NCBI GenBank assembly: GCA_903919985.1
Contig: CAIXKG010000160.1
Span: forward strand, 1-45,495
Reading direction: 5' to 3'
Length of the DNA stretch: 45,495 bases
From: an uncultured Opitutia bacterium
GTDB taxonomy: Bacteria > Verrucomicrobiota > Verrucomicrobiia > Opitutales > Opitutaceae
The notes beneath the pieces are model-generated. The model saw only the letters and a list, made by a program, of their open reading frames with translations, did no database searches and had not been told where the DNA came from. Numbering within the stretch: position 1 is the stretch's first letter; each line of letters starts with the position of its first letter. Of the stretch, positions 34,647-43,391 are shown piece after piece. The position numbers were made by a program, and so were the translations under genes.

Positions 34647-37262
34647 CTCGCGGAGATCGCCAAGGGAGAGTTTCCCGGCGATGGCGTCGCTGGCCTCGAA
34701 CACATCGGCGAGCAAAGCGCGTTTTTCGGTTTGGAGCGCGAGTACTTTTTCCTCCACGGAACCGGCACAGATGAGCTTGTAACTCGTCACGGCGCGCGTC
34801 TGGCCGATGCGGTGCGCTCGATCCGTCGCTTGGGCCTCCGCGGCCGGATTCCACCAGGGATCAAAATGGATCACCGTGTCGGCGCCGGTGAGATTGAGTC
34901 CGGTGCCGCCCGCTTTGAGCGAGAGCAGAAAGAGCGGGACCTCGTCGGAAGCTTGAAAACGGTCGACCTCGGCCTGACGCGCTTTGGGCGTCATCGAACC
35001 GTCGAGGTAACAATGCGCGATTTCCTGCGCGGCCAGTTCGTCCCGCAGCAGCGCGAGGAGGGAAGTGAATTGAGAAAAAACGAGGATCCGATGGCCATCG
35101 TCGATCGCCTCGGCGAGGAGTTCGCGGAAAGCCTCCAATTTGGCGGAGCCGAGGTAGGGCGGGTTATCCTTAACCCGCCGGGGCGATTCGAGAGTTTCTG
35201 GTCCGCTGAGCGCAACCGGCGCGTTAGGGATAACGCGCCCTACCTCGGAGTCGGCGCGTCCCGCCGCGACCAACCGCGGGTCGCAGCAGATTTGGCGGAG
35301 GCGGAGGAGTTGCGTGAGGGCGGCGAACTGTAGCCGGCTTTCGCTCGCTCCCCCGGCGGCGAGGTCCAGGAGCTGGCGCTCGGACGCTTCCTGAGTCTCA
35401 CGGTAGAGTTTGGCCTGCGCCGCCGTGAATTCGCACCAGATGATCTGCTCGAGTTTAGCCGGCAGCTCCGGCGCGACGGCCACTTTAGTGCGACGGAGAA
35501 TATACGGCGCGGTTTGGGCGCGCAGGCGTTGATCGTACCAGGCGCGTTCGTCGCCGCGCAGGCCGGCCGGCACCCGCGTGAGGTAACCGGGCAAAAGGAA
35601 TTCGAAGAGGGAACGAAGATCGTCGAGCGAGTTTTCGAGCGGCGTGCCCGTCAGTAGAAAACGGCTGCGCGCCCGCAGCGAACGCAGGGCAGCGGCGTTT
35701 TGGGAGCGACGGTTTTTGATATGCTGGGCTTCGTCGGCGATCACCACGGTAAGTTCGGCCGCCGCAAAAAGGTCCTGATCGCGGGTGAGCGTGCCGTAAC
35801 TCGTGATAATGAGATCATGCGCGGCGAAATCGGCCACGCTGAGGAGCCGGTGTTCGCCGTGATGCACAAACACGCGGAGCGACGGTGCAAAGCGCAGCGT
35901 TTCGCGGCGCCAGTTTTCGAGCAGCGAGGCGGGCGCGACCACCAGCGACGCTGGTCGCGGTTTCGGGTTTTGGGTTTCGGGTTGCGGGTTGGGTTGCAGG
36001 TAGGGCGGGTTATCCCTAACCCGCCGGAGCGACTCGGAGCTGTTGGGTGCGCTGAGCACAACCGGCGGGTTAGGGATAACCCGCCCTACCTGCACTGCGC
36101 TGAGCAGCGCGAGCGCTTGCAGGGTTTTTCCGAGACCCATCTCGTCGGCGAGAATACCAGCCAACTCCGAGCGATGGAGGTGCCAGAGCCACGCGACGCC
36201 GAGGCGCTGATAAGGTCGCAGCTGGGCGTCGAGCGGCGCGGGAATCGGGGCAGGCGCGAGCGACGTGAGGTTGCGCAGGGCCGCGCTCCGCGTCCGCCAG
36301 GTCGCGGGCGGCTGAAAGCCAGGCGCCAGTTCCTCGATGATCGCCTCCGCTTCGGCGACGCGCGCGGTGCTCACCCGCTGTGAACGGCGCGGCGCGATTG
36401 TCGCGGTGGGATCGCCGGCGAGGGCGCGTTGGGCGGTGGCGAGCTGCGCGAGCTTCGCCGGTTCGAGCAGGAAAACGTGGCCGTTCGATTCGAGGTAGTG
36501 GCGGTTGGTTGCCAGCGCGTCACGCAGCAACCCGTCGTCGGCCGAGCCCGCGCGCAGGCCCAGCGTGACAGCGTAACCACCGGCCGTCTCGGCGGCGTCG
36601 GCGATAATTTCGGCCGGACGAAGCCGGGCGGTGTTCTGCTCGAAGTTGGGCGTGAAGTCCGCGTCGAAACCAACGCGAAGACGTTCGCCGTAGGTCGCTA
36701 AAAAATTGAGCGTCTTGTGGCGGTCGCGGAGCCACCATTTGCGTGACGACGGATCGAGGGCGAAGCCGGAGGATTTTACCAGATCGAGGGCGCGGGCATA
36801 TTGCGGGTGCTCGGGCGAGGGCAGGGTCAGGGCGAGAAAATTTTCAGAACCGTCGACGAGCAGTGGACTCGGCGCGGCGCCACTGGGCGCAGTTTTGGGT
36901 TTTGAGTTTTGGGTTTTAAGTTGGGCGGACGAAACGCCGGGTTTGGCGCTTGGAGATTGGGCTTTGGAGTTTTCAGATTTCGCCGGGTCCGCGCCGAGGA
37001 GATTGCCATGACGCCAGACGCCGAGCTGGCCGTTGTGCTGGAAAATCGGCTGGTCGGCGGCGGCGGTGGCGATTTCCCGGAGTTGGGCGCGCGTGAGCTG
37101 GATGAACGCGGGCGGGGTCGCGCCACACAGCCGTTGCAGCACGGCGAGCACGGGCAGCAAGCCGGGCGCCGGCACGGTGGCTAGATCAAGTTCCACCTTG
37201 ATCGGGACGGCGTCGCGCACGATGGCGGCGGCCAGATTGGGTGGCAGATTGAGGCGGAGCAT
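34632..37262 (-). CDS. SNF2/Rad54-family helicase-like ATPase with in-frame repeat insertions
   Basis: This is an 876-residue Swi2/Snf2-type DNA translocase. Its motifs are in order: I LADEMGLGKT (about 369-376), Ia VVAPASLLENW, II DEAQH (near 507), III LLTGTPLENSLDDL, IV VFSQFTSLL, V LKAGGTGLNLTGADTV and VI ATDRAHRIGQT. The N-terminal ~340 residues have no recognised domain. The start MLRLNLPPN at ATG 37262 is chosen; the frame is open upstream to 37580, but that stretch overlaps the divergent oxidoreductase promoter. Three in-frame insertions made of repeat DNA lie at about residues 93-123, 390-435 and 672-705, outside the conserved blocks, so the enzyme is probably still active. Codon-frame continuity over 2.6 kb argues it is not a pseudogene. 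Confidence 0.9.
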   Translation of the reverse strand: MLRLNLPPNLAAAIVRDAVPIKVELDLATVPAPGLLPVLAVLQRLCGATPPAFIQLTRAQLREIATAAADQPIFQHNGQLGVWRHGNLLGADPAKSENSKAQSPSAKPGVSSAQLKTQNSKPKTAPSGAAPSPLLVDGSENFLALTLPSPEHPQYARALDLVKSSGFALDPSSRKWWLRDRHKTLNFLATYGERLRVGFDADFTPNFEQNTARLRPAEIIADAAETAGGYAVTLGLRAGSADDGLLRDALATNRHYLESNGHVFLLEPAKLAQLATAQRALAGDPTATIAPRRSQRVSTARVAEAEAIIEELAPGFQPPATWRTRSAALRNLTSLAPAPIPAPLDAQLRPYQRLGVAWLWHLHRSELAGILADEMGLGKTLQALALLSAVQVGRVIPNPPVVLSAPNSSESLRRVRDNPPYLQPNPQPETQNPKPRPASLVVAPASLLENWRRETLRFAPSLRVFVHHGEHRLLSVADFAAHDLIITSYGTLTRDQDLFAAAELTVVIADEAQHIKNRRSQNAAALRSLRARSRFLLTGTPLENSLDDLRSLFEFLLPGYLTRVPAGLRGDERAWYDQRLRAQTAPYILRRTKVAVAPELPAKLEQIIWCEFTAAQAKLYRETQEASERQLLDLAAGGASESRLQFAALTQLLRLRQICCDPRLVAAGRADSEVGRVIPNAPVALSGPETLESPRRVKDNPPYLGSAKLEAFRELLAEAIDDGHRILVFSQFTSLLALLRDELAAQEIAHCYLDGSMTPKARQAEVDRFQASDEVPLFLLSLKAGGTGLNLTGADTVIHFDPWWNPAAEAQATDRAHRIGQTRAVTSYKLICAGSVEEKVLALQTEKRALLADVFEASDAIAGKLSLGDLRELLRT
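35149..35248. repeat. Palindromic repeat B, copy 1, inside the SNF2 gene
   Basis: Outer arms CCGAGGTAGGGCG (35149-35161) and CGCCCTACCTCGG (35236-35248) are exact inverted repeats. The left arm also folds on itself: GGCGGGTTA (35158-35166) with TAACCCGCC (35171-35179). In the SNF2 frame it reads VGRVIPNAPVALSGP, then ETLESPRRVKDNPPYLG, between QICCDPRLV and the SAKLEAF block. Confidence 0.92.
35958..35995. repeat. GGGTTTCGGGTTTTGGG-type low-complexity run inside the SNF2 gene
   Basis: A short run built from GGGTTT, CGGGTT and TTGGG units lies directly next to palindrome copy 2. In the minus-strand frame it gives PNPQPETQNPKPRP. Similar runs occur at 36895-36985 (SNF2 N-terminus) and, shorter, at 21580-21595 before pyrB. 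Confidence 0.75.
35996..36093. repeat. Palindromic repeat B, copy 2, inside the SNF2 gene
   Basis: A perfect 32-bp inverted repeat (35996-36027 and 36062-36093) encloses a 34-bp centre. Each arm contains its own 9-bp hairpin GGCGGGTTA/TAACCCGCC with a 4-nt loop, so the element can fold as a double hairpin in a larger stem. The SNF2 frame reads it as VGRVIPNPPVVLSAP, NSSESLRRVRDNPPYLQ. Copy 1 matches this peptide at 22 of 31 positions without gaps. Confidence 0.95.
36895..36985. repeat. GGGTTTTGAGTTTTGGG-type low-complexity runs in the SNF2 N-terminus
   Basis: Two adjoining runs of GGGTTTT, GAGTTTT and GGGCTTTGGAGTTTT units in the SNF2 reading frame give a peptide such as QLKTQNSKPKT and KSENSKAQSPS. 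These are T/G-rich tracts unlike the surrounding coding DNA and resemble the run at 35958-35995. Confidence 0.7.
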
Positions 37263-37500
37263 CGGTCGGAAGGTAGGGATTGCTCCGGCGCTTGCACTTC
37301 CCGCAACGACAAAATTGCAACAAAGCCCGGGAATAGTTTCCCGGCATCCGGATTCTGCAGCCCATCCCGCATGTAGAACGCGGTTCGCGCCCGACGGGTC
37401 GATGTTGTGATGCGGAACGCGGCGGTAGGTAAAATCTCTTTTGGACTGGCTGACGCACTTTAATATTTGAGCGGCGCGGACCGGCCTGCACCGTGCCGGA

Positions 37501-38550
37501 ATGAGTAACCCCGCTTTTTTTTCCGGTCGCAGTGTCGTGCGTTGGGGTATCGTCGGCTGCGGCGATGTCACTGAAGTCAAAAGCGGTCCGGGCTTTCAAA
37601 AAGCGACCGGATCGAAACTTGTGGCGGTGATGCGGCGCGACGCCGCCAAGGCGGCTGACTACGCGCAGCGCCACGGCGTCGCCCGTTGGTATGCGAATGC
37701 GGACGAGCTGATCGCTGATCCCGAGGTCGACGCGGTTTACATCGCGACACCGCCCGATTCTCATGCGGATTACGCGCTGAAGGTCGCAGCGGCGGGTAAA
37801 CCGGCGTACGTCGAAAAGCCGATGGCGCGTCACGCGCCGGAGTGCGAGCGGATGGTGGCGGCGTTCGCGGCGGCGAAGCTACCGCTGTTTGTCGCGTATT
37901 ATCGTCGCCGGCTCGCGCGGTTTTTGTTGGTGGAAGAGTTTTTGAAAAGCGGGCGGCTGGGCACGCTTACGGGGGTGAGTTATCGTTTCGCCGCGCCGTA
38001 TCATCTTTCGGGCGACAGCTGGCGCGTGAACGTCGCGACGGCGGGTGCCGGACATTTTCTTGATATGGGATCACACGTCATCGACCTGTTCGACTATTTG
38101 CTCGGGCCGCTGGAAAACGTCACCGGCCGGGCGGCGAATCTGGCGTCGAACTATGCGGTAGAAGATGTAGTAGAGGCGAATTTCAAGGTGATGGGCGGGA
38201 CGTTCGGATCCGGCGTATGGAATTTCACCAGCGCCGCGCGCGACGACACCATGCGTCTCACCGGCACACTGGGCGAAGTGGCTTTTTCGGTTTTCGGCCA
38301 CGACCCGGTGCGACTCACCACGGCGCAGGGTGTTGAGACGTTTGACCGCCCGAACCCGCCGCACGTGGCGCAACCACTGATCCAGAGCGTCGTGGACGAT
38401 TTGCTGGGACGAGGCGTCTGCCCCAGCACGGGGGTGTCGGGTGCGCGCGCGTCGCAGGTGATGGACACGGTGCTCAGCGGCTACTACGGCGGACGGCTAG
38501 ATGAGTTTTGGCGCCGCGGGGAAACGTGGCCGGGTCGGCGTTTGGGTTGA
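37501..38550 (+). CDS. Gfo/Idh/MocA-family oxidoreductase
   Basis: This is a 349-residue NAD(P)-dependent dehydrogenase. The Rossmann start has WGIVGCGDVTEVK (15-27) as the GxGxx dinucleotide loop, and the characteristic EKPMA (105-109) has the catalytic Lys. The substrate-binding domain has GAGHFLDMGSHVIDL (His/Asp dyad region) and the usual C-terminal fold. The family oxidises or isomerises sugars, inositols and related polyols; the substrate is not readable here. The nearby glucosidase suggests a role in carbohydrate use, but this is inference. It is divergent from the SNF2 gene with a 238-bp intergenic region, and there is a 235-bp gap to the next gene. Confidence 0.93.
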   Translation: MSNPAFFSGRSVVRWGIVGCGDVTEVKSGPGFQKATGSKLVAVMRRDAAKAADYAQRHGVARWYANADELIADPEVDAVYIATPPDSHADYALKVAAAGKPAYVEKPMARHAPECERMVAAFAAAKLPLFVAYYRRRLARFLLVEEFLKSGRLGTLTGVSYRFAAPYHLSGDSWRVNVATAGAGHFLDMGSHVIDLFDYLLGPLENVTGRAANLASNYAVEDVVEANFKVMGGTFGSGVWNFTSAARDDTMRLTGTLGEVAFSVFGHDPVRLTTAQGVETFDRPNPPHVAQPLIQSVVDDLLGRGVCPSTGVSGARASQVMDTVLSGYYGGRLDEFWRRGETWPGRRLG

Positions 38551-38785
38551 GGCGTGCGAAGCGACTAAGAAACTTCGGAAGGGATGGCCGTGATGAGGCG
38601 CGAAAATTCCTTTCGCCGTCGACGATCGTTCCAGCGCGCCGATTGCAGCCGGTATTTTTCGGCCCGCGTGCCGCCAACTGCTAGGCGTCCGGCGGTTCGG
38701 AGTAAGCGGGGTCGCGCAGACGGTTAACACGCTAGGGAAATCGGCTCGATTAAGCGGCCTGAACGTAGAATCCTGCCTCTCTCTA

Positions 38786-41458
38786 ATGCCGAAGAGTCCC
38801 GCGAAAACGCCCGAACACCTTCGCCTCGAGGAAGACGCCCGCCGGGAAAAAAACTGGCAGCGCTGGGGGCCTTACCTTGGTGAGCGGCAGTGGGGCACGG
38901 TGCGCGAGGATTATTCGCCTGACGGCGAAAGCTGGGGCTACTTCACCCACGAGCAGGCGATGGCCCGGGCTTACCGCTGGGGAGAAGACGGCCTGCTGGG
39001 CATAACCGACCGGGAGTGCCGCCTCTGCTTCTCGCTCGCGCTCTGGAACGGACGGGATCCGTTTTTGAAGGAACGGCTGTTTGGTCTCACCGGCCCCGAG
39101 GGAAATCACGGCGAGGACGTAAAGGAGTGCTATTTTTATCTCGATGCGACGCCGACGGGCTCATGGTTGCGCGCGCTCTACAAATATCCACAGGCGGCGT
39201 TTCCCTACGAGCGGTTGCGGGCAGAAAGTCGGCGGCGCGGCCGGGATGAGGGCGAATACGAATTACTCGACACCGGGGTTTTCGACGGCGAGCGCTACTT
39301 CGACGTTGAAGCGATCTACGCGAAAGCGGGTCCGGATGACATCTGCATCCAAATCACGGTGGCCAATCGCGGATCGGAGCCGGCGGAAATTCATGTGCTG
39401 CCGACGTTGTGGTTTCGGAATTCCTGGTCGTGGGGCTGCCGGCACGAAGGCTGCGAGATCAAGCCGAAGCTGCGGGCGGTGAGTGACGTGAAGGTGCAGT
39501 GCGATCACGTTTCGCTGGGGCGCTTCTTCCTCGAGGTGGAACCGACGGCGGCCGGGGCGGGGCAACTGATCTTCGCGGAAAACGAAACCAACGCGCGGCG
39601 CTTGTTTGGGTCGGAGACGTCGCCCAAGTACCCGAAGGATGCGTTTCACGACTACGTGGTTTCTCAGCGCAGCGACGCCGTGAATCCCGCACGGGTCGGG
39701 ACGAAGTGTGCGGCTCATCAAAAGCTCACCCTCGCGCCAGGAGAGGAGCGGGTGTTGCGCTTGCGGCTGTACGCGGAAAGCGCGGCACCGCGGGCGGCGT
39801 TCGGGAGGAATTTCGACGATACGATTTCGACGCGGCGGAGGGAGGCGGACAAGTTTTACGCAGTCGTCGAAGGCGATGCGGCCAACAAGGTGCCCGCGGC
39901 GAAACCGGTTTCGCGTCAGGCCTACGCCGGATTGCTTTGGTCGAAACAGTTTTATCATTACGTGGTGAAAGACTGGTTGGAGGGCGATCCCGAGCAGCCG
40001 CGCCCGTCGGAAGCGCGCAAGACGGGCCGCAACAGCGACTGGCCGCATTTGTTTGCGCGCGATGTCATCTCGATGCCGGACAAGTGGGAGTATCCTTGGT
40101 TCGCCGCTTGGGACTTGGCGTTTCACATGATCCCGATGGCGCGGATCGATCCGGTATTCGCGAAGGGCCAGCTCAATTTACTCCTGCGTGAATGGTACAT
40201 GCACCCAAACGGGCAGATGCCGGCGTACGAGTGGAATTTTTCCGACGTCAATCCGCCGGTGCACGCGTGGGCCTGCTGGCGGGTTTACAAAATGACCGGA
40301 CCGCGCGGGGCGCGCGACCGCGTCTGGCTGGCGCGTGTGTTTCAAAAACTTCTGATCAATTTTACCTGGTGGGTGAATCGGAAGGACCCGGGCGGTCGCC
40401 ATATTTTCAGCGGCGGATTCCTGGGGCTGGATAACATCGGGGTGTTCGATCGTTCGAAGCCGCTACCGACGGGGGGCTCGCTCGAGCAGGCGGATGGCAC
40501 GGCGTGGATGGCGTTTTACTGCGGCACGATGCTCTCGATGTCGCTCGAACTGGCGGAGGGCGATCCCGGCTACGAGGACATCGCTTCAAAATTCTTTGAA
40601 CATTTCGTCTCGATCGCCGATGCGATGAACAATCTCGGCGGGACAGGCCTGTGGCACGAGGAGGACGGATTTTATTACGACCAGCTGCTGCTCGAAGGGC
40701 GGGCGCATCCAGTGCGGTTGCGCTCGTTGGTCGGGATCGTGCCGTTATTCGCGGTGGAATATATCGAAGAGGGCCGGCTGGACCGCTTGCCCGGGTTTGC
40801 GAAACGAACGCGCTGGTTTTTGGAAAACCGCAAGGAACTCTCGGCGCAGATATCCTATCTTGCCCGCGATGGGCGGGACGCGGGTCGACGTCTGCTGGCT
40901 ATTCCGTCGCGGGAGCGGCTGGAGCGCGTGCTGCGCTATGTTTTCGACGAAAAGGAATTCCTGTCGCCGCACGGGGTGCGATCACTGTCGCGGGCTTACG
41001 CGGAACGACCGTTTGTGCTCAGCGCGGGTGGGGCGGAGTACCGCGTCGGCTACGAGCCGGGCGAGTCGCGCACCTGGCTGTTTGGCGGCAACTCGAACTG
41101 GCGCGGGCCGGTGTGGCTGCCGATGAACTATCTGCTGATCGAGTCGTTGGAACGATATCATCATTTTTACGGGGACACCTTCACGATGGAATTCCCGACC
41201 GGTTCGGGAAATCGGATGAATCTCGCGCAAATCGCGCGCGAATTAGGGCAGCGTTTGGTGGGATTATTTTTGCCAAATGGCGGAGGACGGCGGCCGGCCT
41301 TGGGCATGGAGCCGCGCTTTGTGAGCGATCCTCACTGGCAGGAGCTGCTGTGGTTTCATGAGTATTTCCACGGCGATACGGGACAGGGTCTCGGTGCGAG
41401 CCATCAGACGGGGTGGACCGCGCTCGTCGCGCAATTGATCGCAAATCTGGATCAGTGA
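38786..41458 (+). CDS. Glycoside hydrolase, GH63/MGH1-like glucosidase
   Basis: This is an 890-residue (alpha/alpha)6-barrel hydrolase of the MGH1-like/GH63 type. After an N-terminal beta-rich region (with WGYFTHEQAMARAYRWGEDG) the barrel carries RDVISMPDKWEYPWFAAWDLAFH, with the Asp of WDLAFH near residue 441 as likely general acid. The QMPAYEWNFSD segment near 477, then NWRGPVWLPMNYLL and HGDTGQGLGASHQTGWTALVA near 872 follow. Relatives cleave glucosidic bonds of oligosaccharides, glucosylglycerate or mannosylglycerate. No signal peptide is seen, so it should act in the cytoplasm. The neighbouring Gfo/Idh/MocA gene lies upstream on the same strand. The exact general base cannot be assigned by eye. 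Confidence 0.88.
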   Translation: MPKSPAKTPEHLRLEEDARREKNWQRWGPYLGERQWGTVREDYSPDGESWGYFTHEQAMARAYRWGEDGLLGITDRECRLCFSLALWNGRDPFLKERLFGLTGPEGNHGEDVKECYFYLDATPTGSWLRALYKYPQAAFPYERLRAESRRRGRDEGEYELLDTGVFDGERYFDVEAIYAKAGPDDICIQITVANRGSEPAEIHVLPTLWFRNSWSWGCRHEGCEIKPKLRAVSDVKVQCDHVSLGRFFLEVEPTAAGAGQLIFAENETNARRLFGSETSPKYPKDAFHDYVVSQRSDAVNPARVGTKCAAHQKLTLAPGEERVLRLRLYAESAAPRAAFGRNFDDTISTRRREADKFYAVVEGDAANKVPAAKPVSRQAYAGLLWSKQFYHYVVKDWLEGDPEQPRPSEARKTGRNSDWPHLFARDVISMPDKWEYPWFAAWDLAFHMIPMARIDPVFAKGQLNLLLREWYMHPNGQMPAYEWNFSDVNPPVHAWACWRVYKMTGPRGARDRVWLARVFQKLLINFTWWVNRKDPGGRHIFSGGFLGLDNIGVFDRSKPLPTGGSLEQADGTAWMAFYCGTMLSMSLELAEGDPGYEDIASKFFEHFVSIADAMNNLGGTGLWHEEDGFYYDQLLLEGRAHPVRLRSLVGIVPLFAVEYIEEGRLDRLPGFAKRTRWFLENRKELSAQISYLARDGRDAGRRLLAIPSRERLERVLRYVFDEKEFLSPHGVRSLSRAYAERPFVLSAGGAEYRVGYEPGESRTWLFGGNSNWRGPVWLPMNYLLIESLERYHHFYGDTFTMEFPTGSGNRMNLAQIARELGQRLVGLFLPNGGGRRPALGMEPRFVSDPHWQELLWFHEYFHGDTGQGLGASHQTGWTALVAQLIANLDQ

Positions 41459-41587
41459 GGTAGGCGCGACCGCTAAGTCCCGCGCCAACTGCAGCGGTTT
41501 GCTCGGTTGATGCCGTCTCGGAAAGTTCCCAGCTGAAGGTCGATTTTTGCTAAAATTTAGAGAACAGCCGGCGGAAAGTTCAGTCTC

Positions 41588-41595
41588 GGGAGGAG
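41588..41595 (+). promoter_or_regulatory. Strong ribosome binding site deciding the start of the next gene
   Basis: GGGAGGAG lies 2 bp before the ATG at 41598. A strong Shine-Dalgarno sequence is unusual in this window, where most starts have none, and it favours 41598 over the upstream in-frame start at 41547, although the spacing is short. Confidence 0.6.
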
Positions 41596-41597
41596 CC

Positions 41598-42119
41598 ATG
41601 AAAACCAACGACTGCGCGTTGCCAGGCTGGATCGATCGCACCGCCATTGGTGCGGTTAAAGCGTTTAACGGGATTTTTCACCATCGGATCGTCCGCGCTT
41701 GGATCGTCTTGGAGGCATCGGTCCTTGCGGCCCTGATTGGCACGGCACCGCTTCAAGCGGCTTCACGATGGGACGTGTTGCAGTCGATCCATTCCTTGGA
41801 AAATCCGTCGGACACCTCGCGCCCGGGTCGTCACGGAGAACTAGGAGCCTATCAATTTCGGAGCGGTACTTGGGCCATGCACACTCGCCGGCCGTTTCGA
41901 GCGGCCCTCGAGCGCAAAGCCTCCGATGAGGTCGCGATTCTTCATTATGAATGGTTGAAAAGCCGATTGGTTCACGCGGGTTTGGAGCCGAGCACCTTCA
42001 ACATTGCGCTTGCTTGGAACGCGGGCCTCACCGCGGTGATTAGGGGCCGGGCACCCGCGGCGAGTTGGAACTACGCGACCCGTGCCGATAACCTAGCTTC
42101 GGAATTGAGCAGGCGGTAG
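41598..42119 (+). CDS. Exported lysozyme/transglycosylase-fold-like small protein
   Basis: This is a 173-residue protein. A hydrophobic segment (about 32-50, IVRAWIVLEASVLAALIG) acts as signal or anchor after a long, partly polar N-terminus. The rest resembles the lysozyme-like SLT fold: IHSLENPSD with candidate catalytic Glu68, GELGAYQFRSGTW (80-92, like the G-x-x-Q-F motif of these enzymes), HYEWLKSRL and a closing AWNAG with NYATRADNLASEL. It could cut peptidoglycan. The match is from pattern reading only and moderate. There is a strong ribosome binding site. It is 139 bp past the glucosidase gene and convergent with the HAD gene. Confidence 0.6.
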   Translation: MKTNDCALPGWIDRTAIGAVKAFNGIFHHRIVRAWIVLEASVLAALIGTAPLQAASRWDVLQSIHSLENPSDTSRPGRHGELGAYQFRSGTWAMHTRRPFRAALERKASDEVAILHYEWLKSRLVHAGLEPSTFNIALAWNAGLTAVIRGRAPAASWNYATRADNLASELSRR

Positions 42120-42242
42120 CTGACGTCGAATTGAGTACGCGGTGGAAAGAAACGCGTGTGCATTTCGGGGAAAACCGCGGAAAGGCTGGAGGGGTTTTCG
42201 CTCCGCGAAGAATACTTCAGAGAGCGCGTCAATCCGCTCCGA

Positions 42243-43268
42243 TTATTCCAGAAACGACGCCTGCTTCGGTATTTTTTTGGCGCGCCCTAGCGCTTCTTCC
42301 TCGGGCGTGGCGTTGAGATGGCGAGGCGGCTTGGATGCCTTCAGTGAGACCGCGGTTTCGCGATCCGCCACGATCCGATCGCAAATCTGGTGGATGTGCA
42401 TGCGCACCCATTGGGCCGTGCTGCTTGCTTCCGTGTAGTCCGCGGGACCGTAGTGATCGATGCGGCCCGATTGGCGCAGGCGGTCGTTTTGAGCGAACTC
42501 CTCGGGCTTCGCCGGGTTGTAGACTGCAAAGGCTTTTCCGCCGTTGCCCTTGACCACAGAAAAGCTGGGCACATCGCTCGGGCCGTCGGCGATGTAGATC
42601 ATGTTCTGAAACGGAATGCGGCGATCCTCCGCGGCCATCTGTGAGTTCACGTCGATCGCGGGATTTTTGTTGGTGCCCTTGTTGATTTCAAAAATCGCGC
42701 GCGTTTTGGTTGTGTTGTCGATGACCATGCCGATCTGCGCGATTTCGGCCGACGCCTCGAGCGGAAATTCCTTTTGCTTCAGAAAGCCAGGCTGCAGTGG
42801 ATTTTCGATGAACTCGCAAGCCCACACGCCATCGAGCTGTGGTGCGATTGCGCTGCCTCGAACCATCGGCGCGATGCCGGTGCTGACGACGTAGTGCTCG
42901 AGGGAGATTTCGTGCTTTTGATATTCAGGCCGGTCCTGGACATAAGCTTTTGAGCGCTCGAAGAAATCCGGCAGCCCGGCGTAAAACTTAATGTCGGCGC
43001 CGCATTCGAAGAGGATTTTATTATTCAAGCCCCGCAGCGGGCCCTCGTGCACATACGTGAGCAGATGATTCAGGTAGGCAATTTCGGGCGAGAGATGGTA
43101 ACCGCGTTCCTTGTAGCGGGCCGCCAGCTGATTGGTCTCGGCCCAGAACGTCGCCTCGTCGATCCCGTAGCGCCGGAAGAGCGGCGATTGCATGTAATCG
43201 GGGATTAAGGTCTTGTCGAAATCCCAGATGCAGGCGATGGTGTTTTGAGTGAAGAGCGTCGTGGCCAT
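42243..43268 (-). CDS. HAD-superfamily phosphatase-like hydrolase
   Basis: This is a 341-residue protein with the HAD fold. Motif I is WDFDKTLIP with nucleophile Asp16 and Asp18, motif II is VVSTGIAP (the Ser/Thr), motif III is a Lys in the KQKEFPLE region, and motif IV is IADGPSDVPSF with the acidic pair Asp228 and Asp232. A large cap region lies between motifs I and II (about 30-120). It probably hydrolyses a phosphate ester. The start at ATG 43268 (MATTLFTQNTIACIWDFDKT) agrees with the family and leaves 123 bp to the divergent prfA. The length is above typical HAD hydrolases because of the cap and a C-terminal tail rich in Lys. Confidence 0.87.
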   Translation of the reverse strand: MATTLFTQNTIACIWDFDKTLIPDYMQSPLFRRYGIDEATFWAETNQLAARYKERGYHLSPEIAYLNHLLTYVHEGPLRGLNNKILFECGADIKFYAGLPDFFERSKAYVQDRPEYQKHEISLEHYVVSTGIAPMVRGSAIAPQLDGVWACEFIENPLQPGFLKQKEFPLEASAEIAQIGMVIDNTTKTRAIFEINKGTNKNPAIDVNSQMAAEDRRIPFQNMIYIADGPSDVPSFSVVKGNGGKAFAVYNPAKPEEFAQNDRLRQSGRIDHYGPADYTEASSTAQWVRMHIHQICDRIVADRETAVSLKASKPPRHLNATPEEEALGRAKKIPKQASFLE

Positions 43269-43391
43269 TGCTGATCAACACCGCTAGGCAGACATGCCTC
43301 GTGCGGCGCAGAGTCGCACTCAAGCCGCTGCGCGCGACTCGCGCAATTCGCAAATCGTGGTCCCGCCTTTATCGTTTTCTATTTTTCGTTC

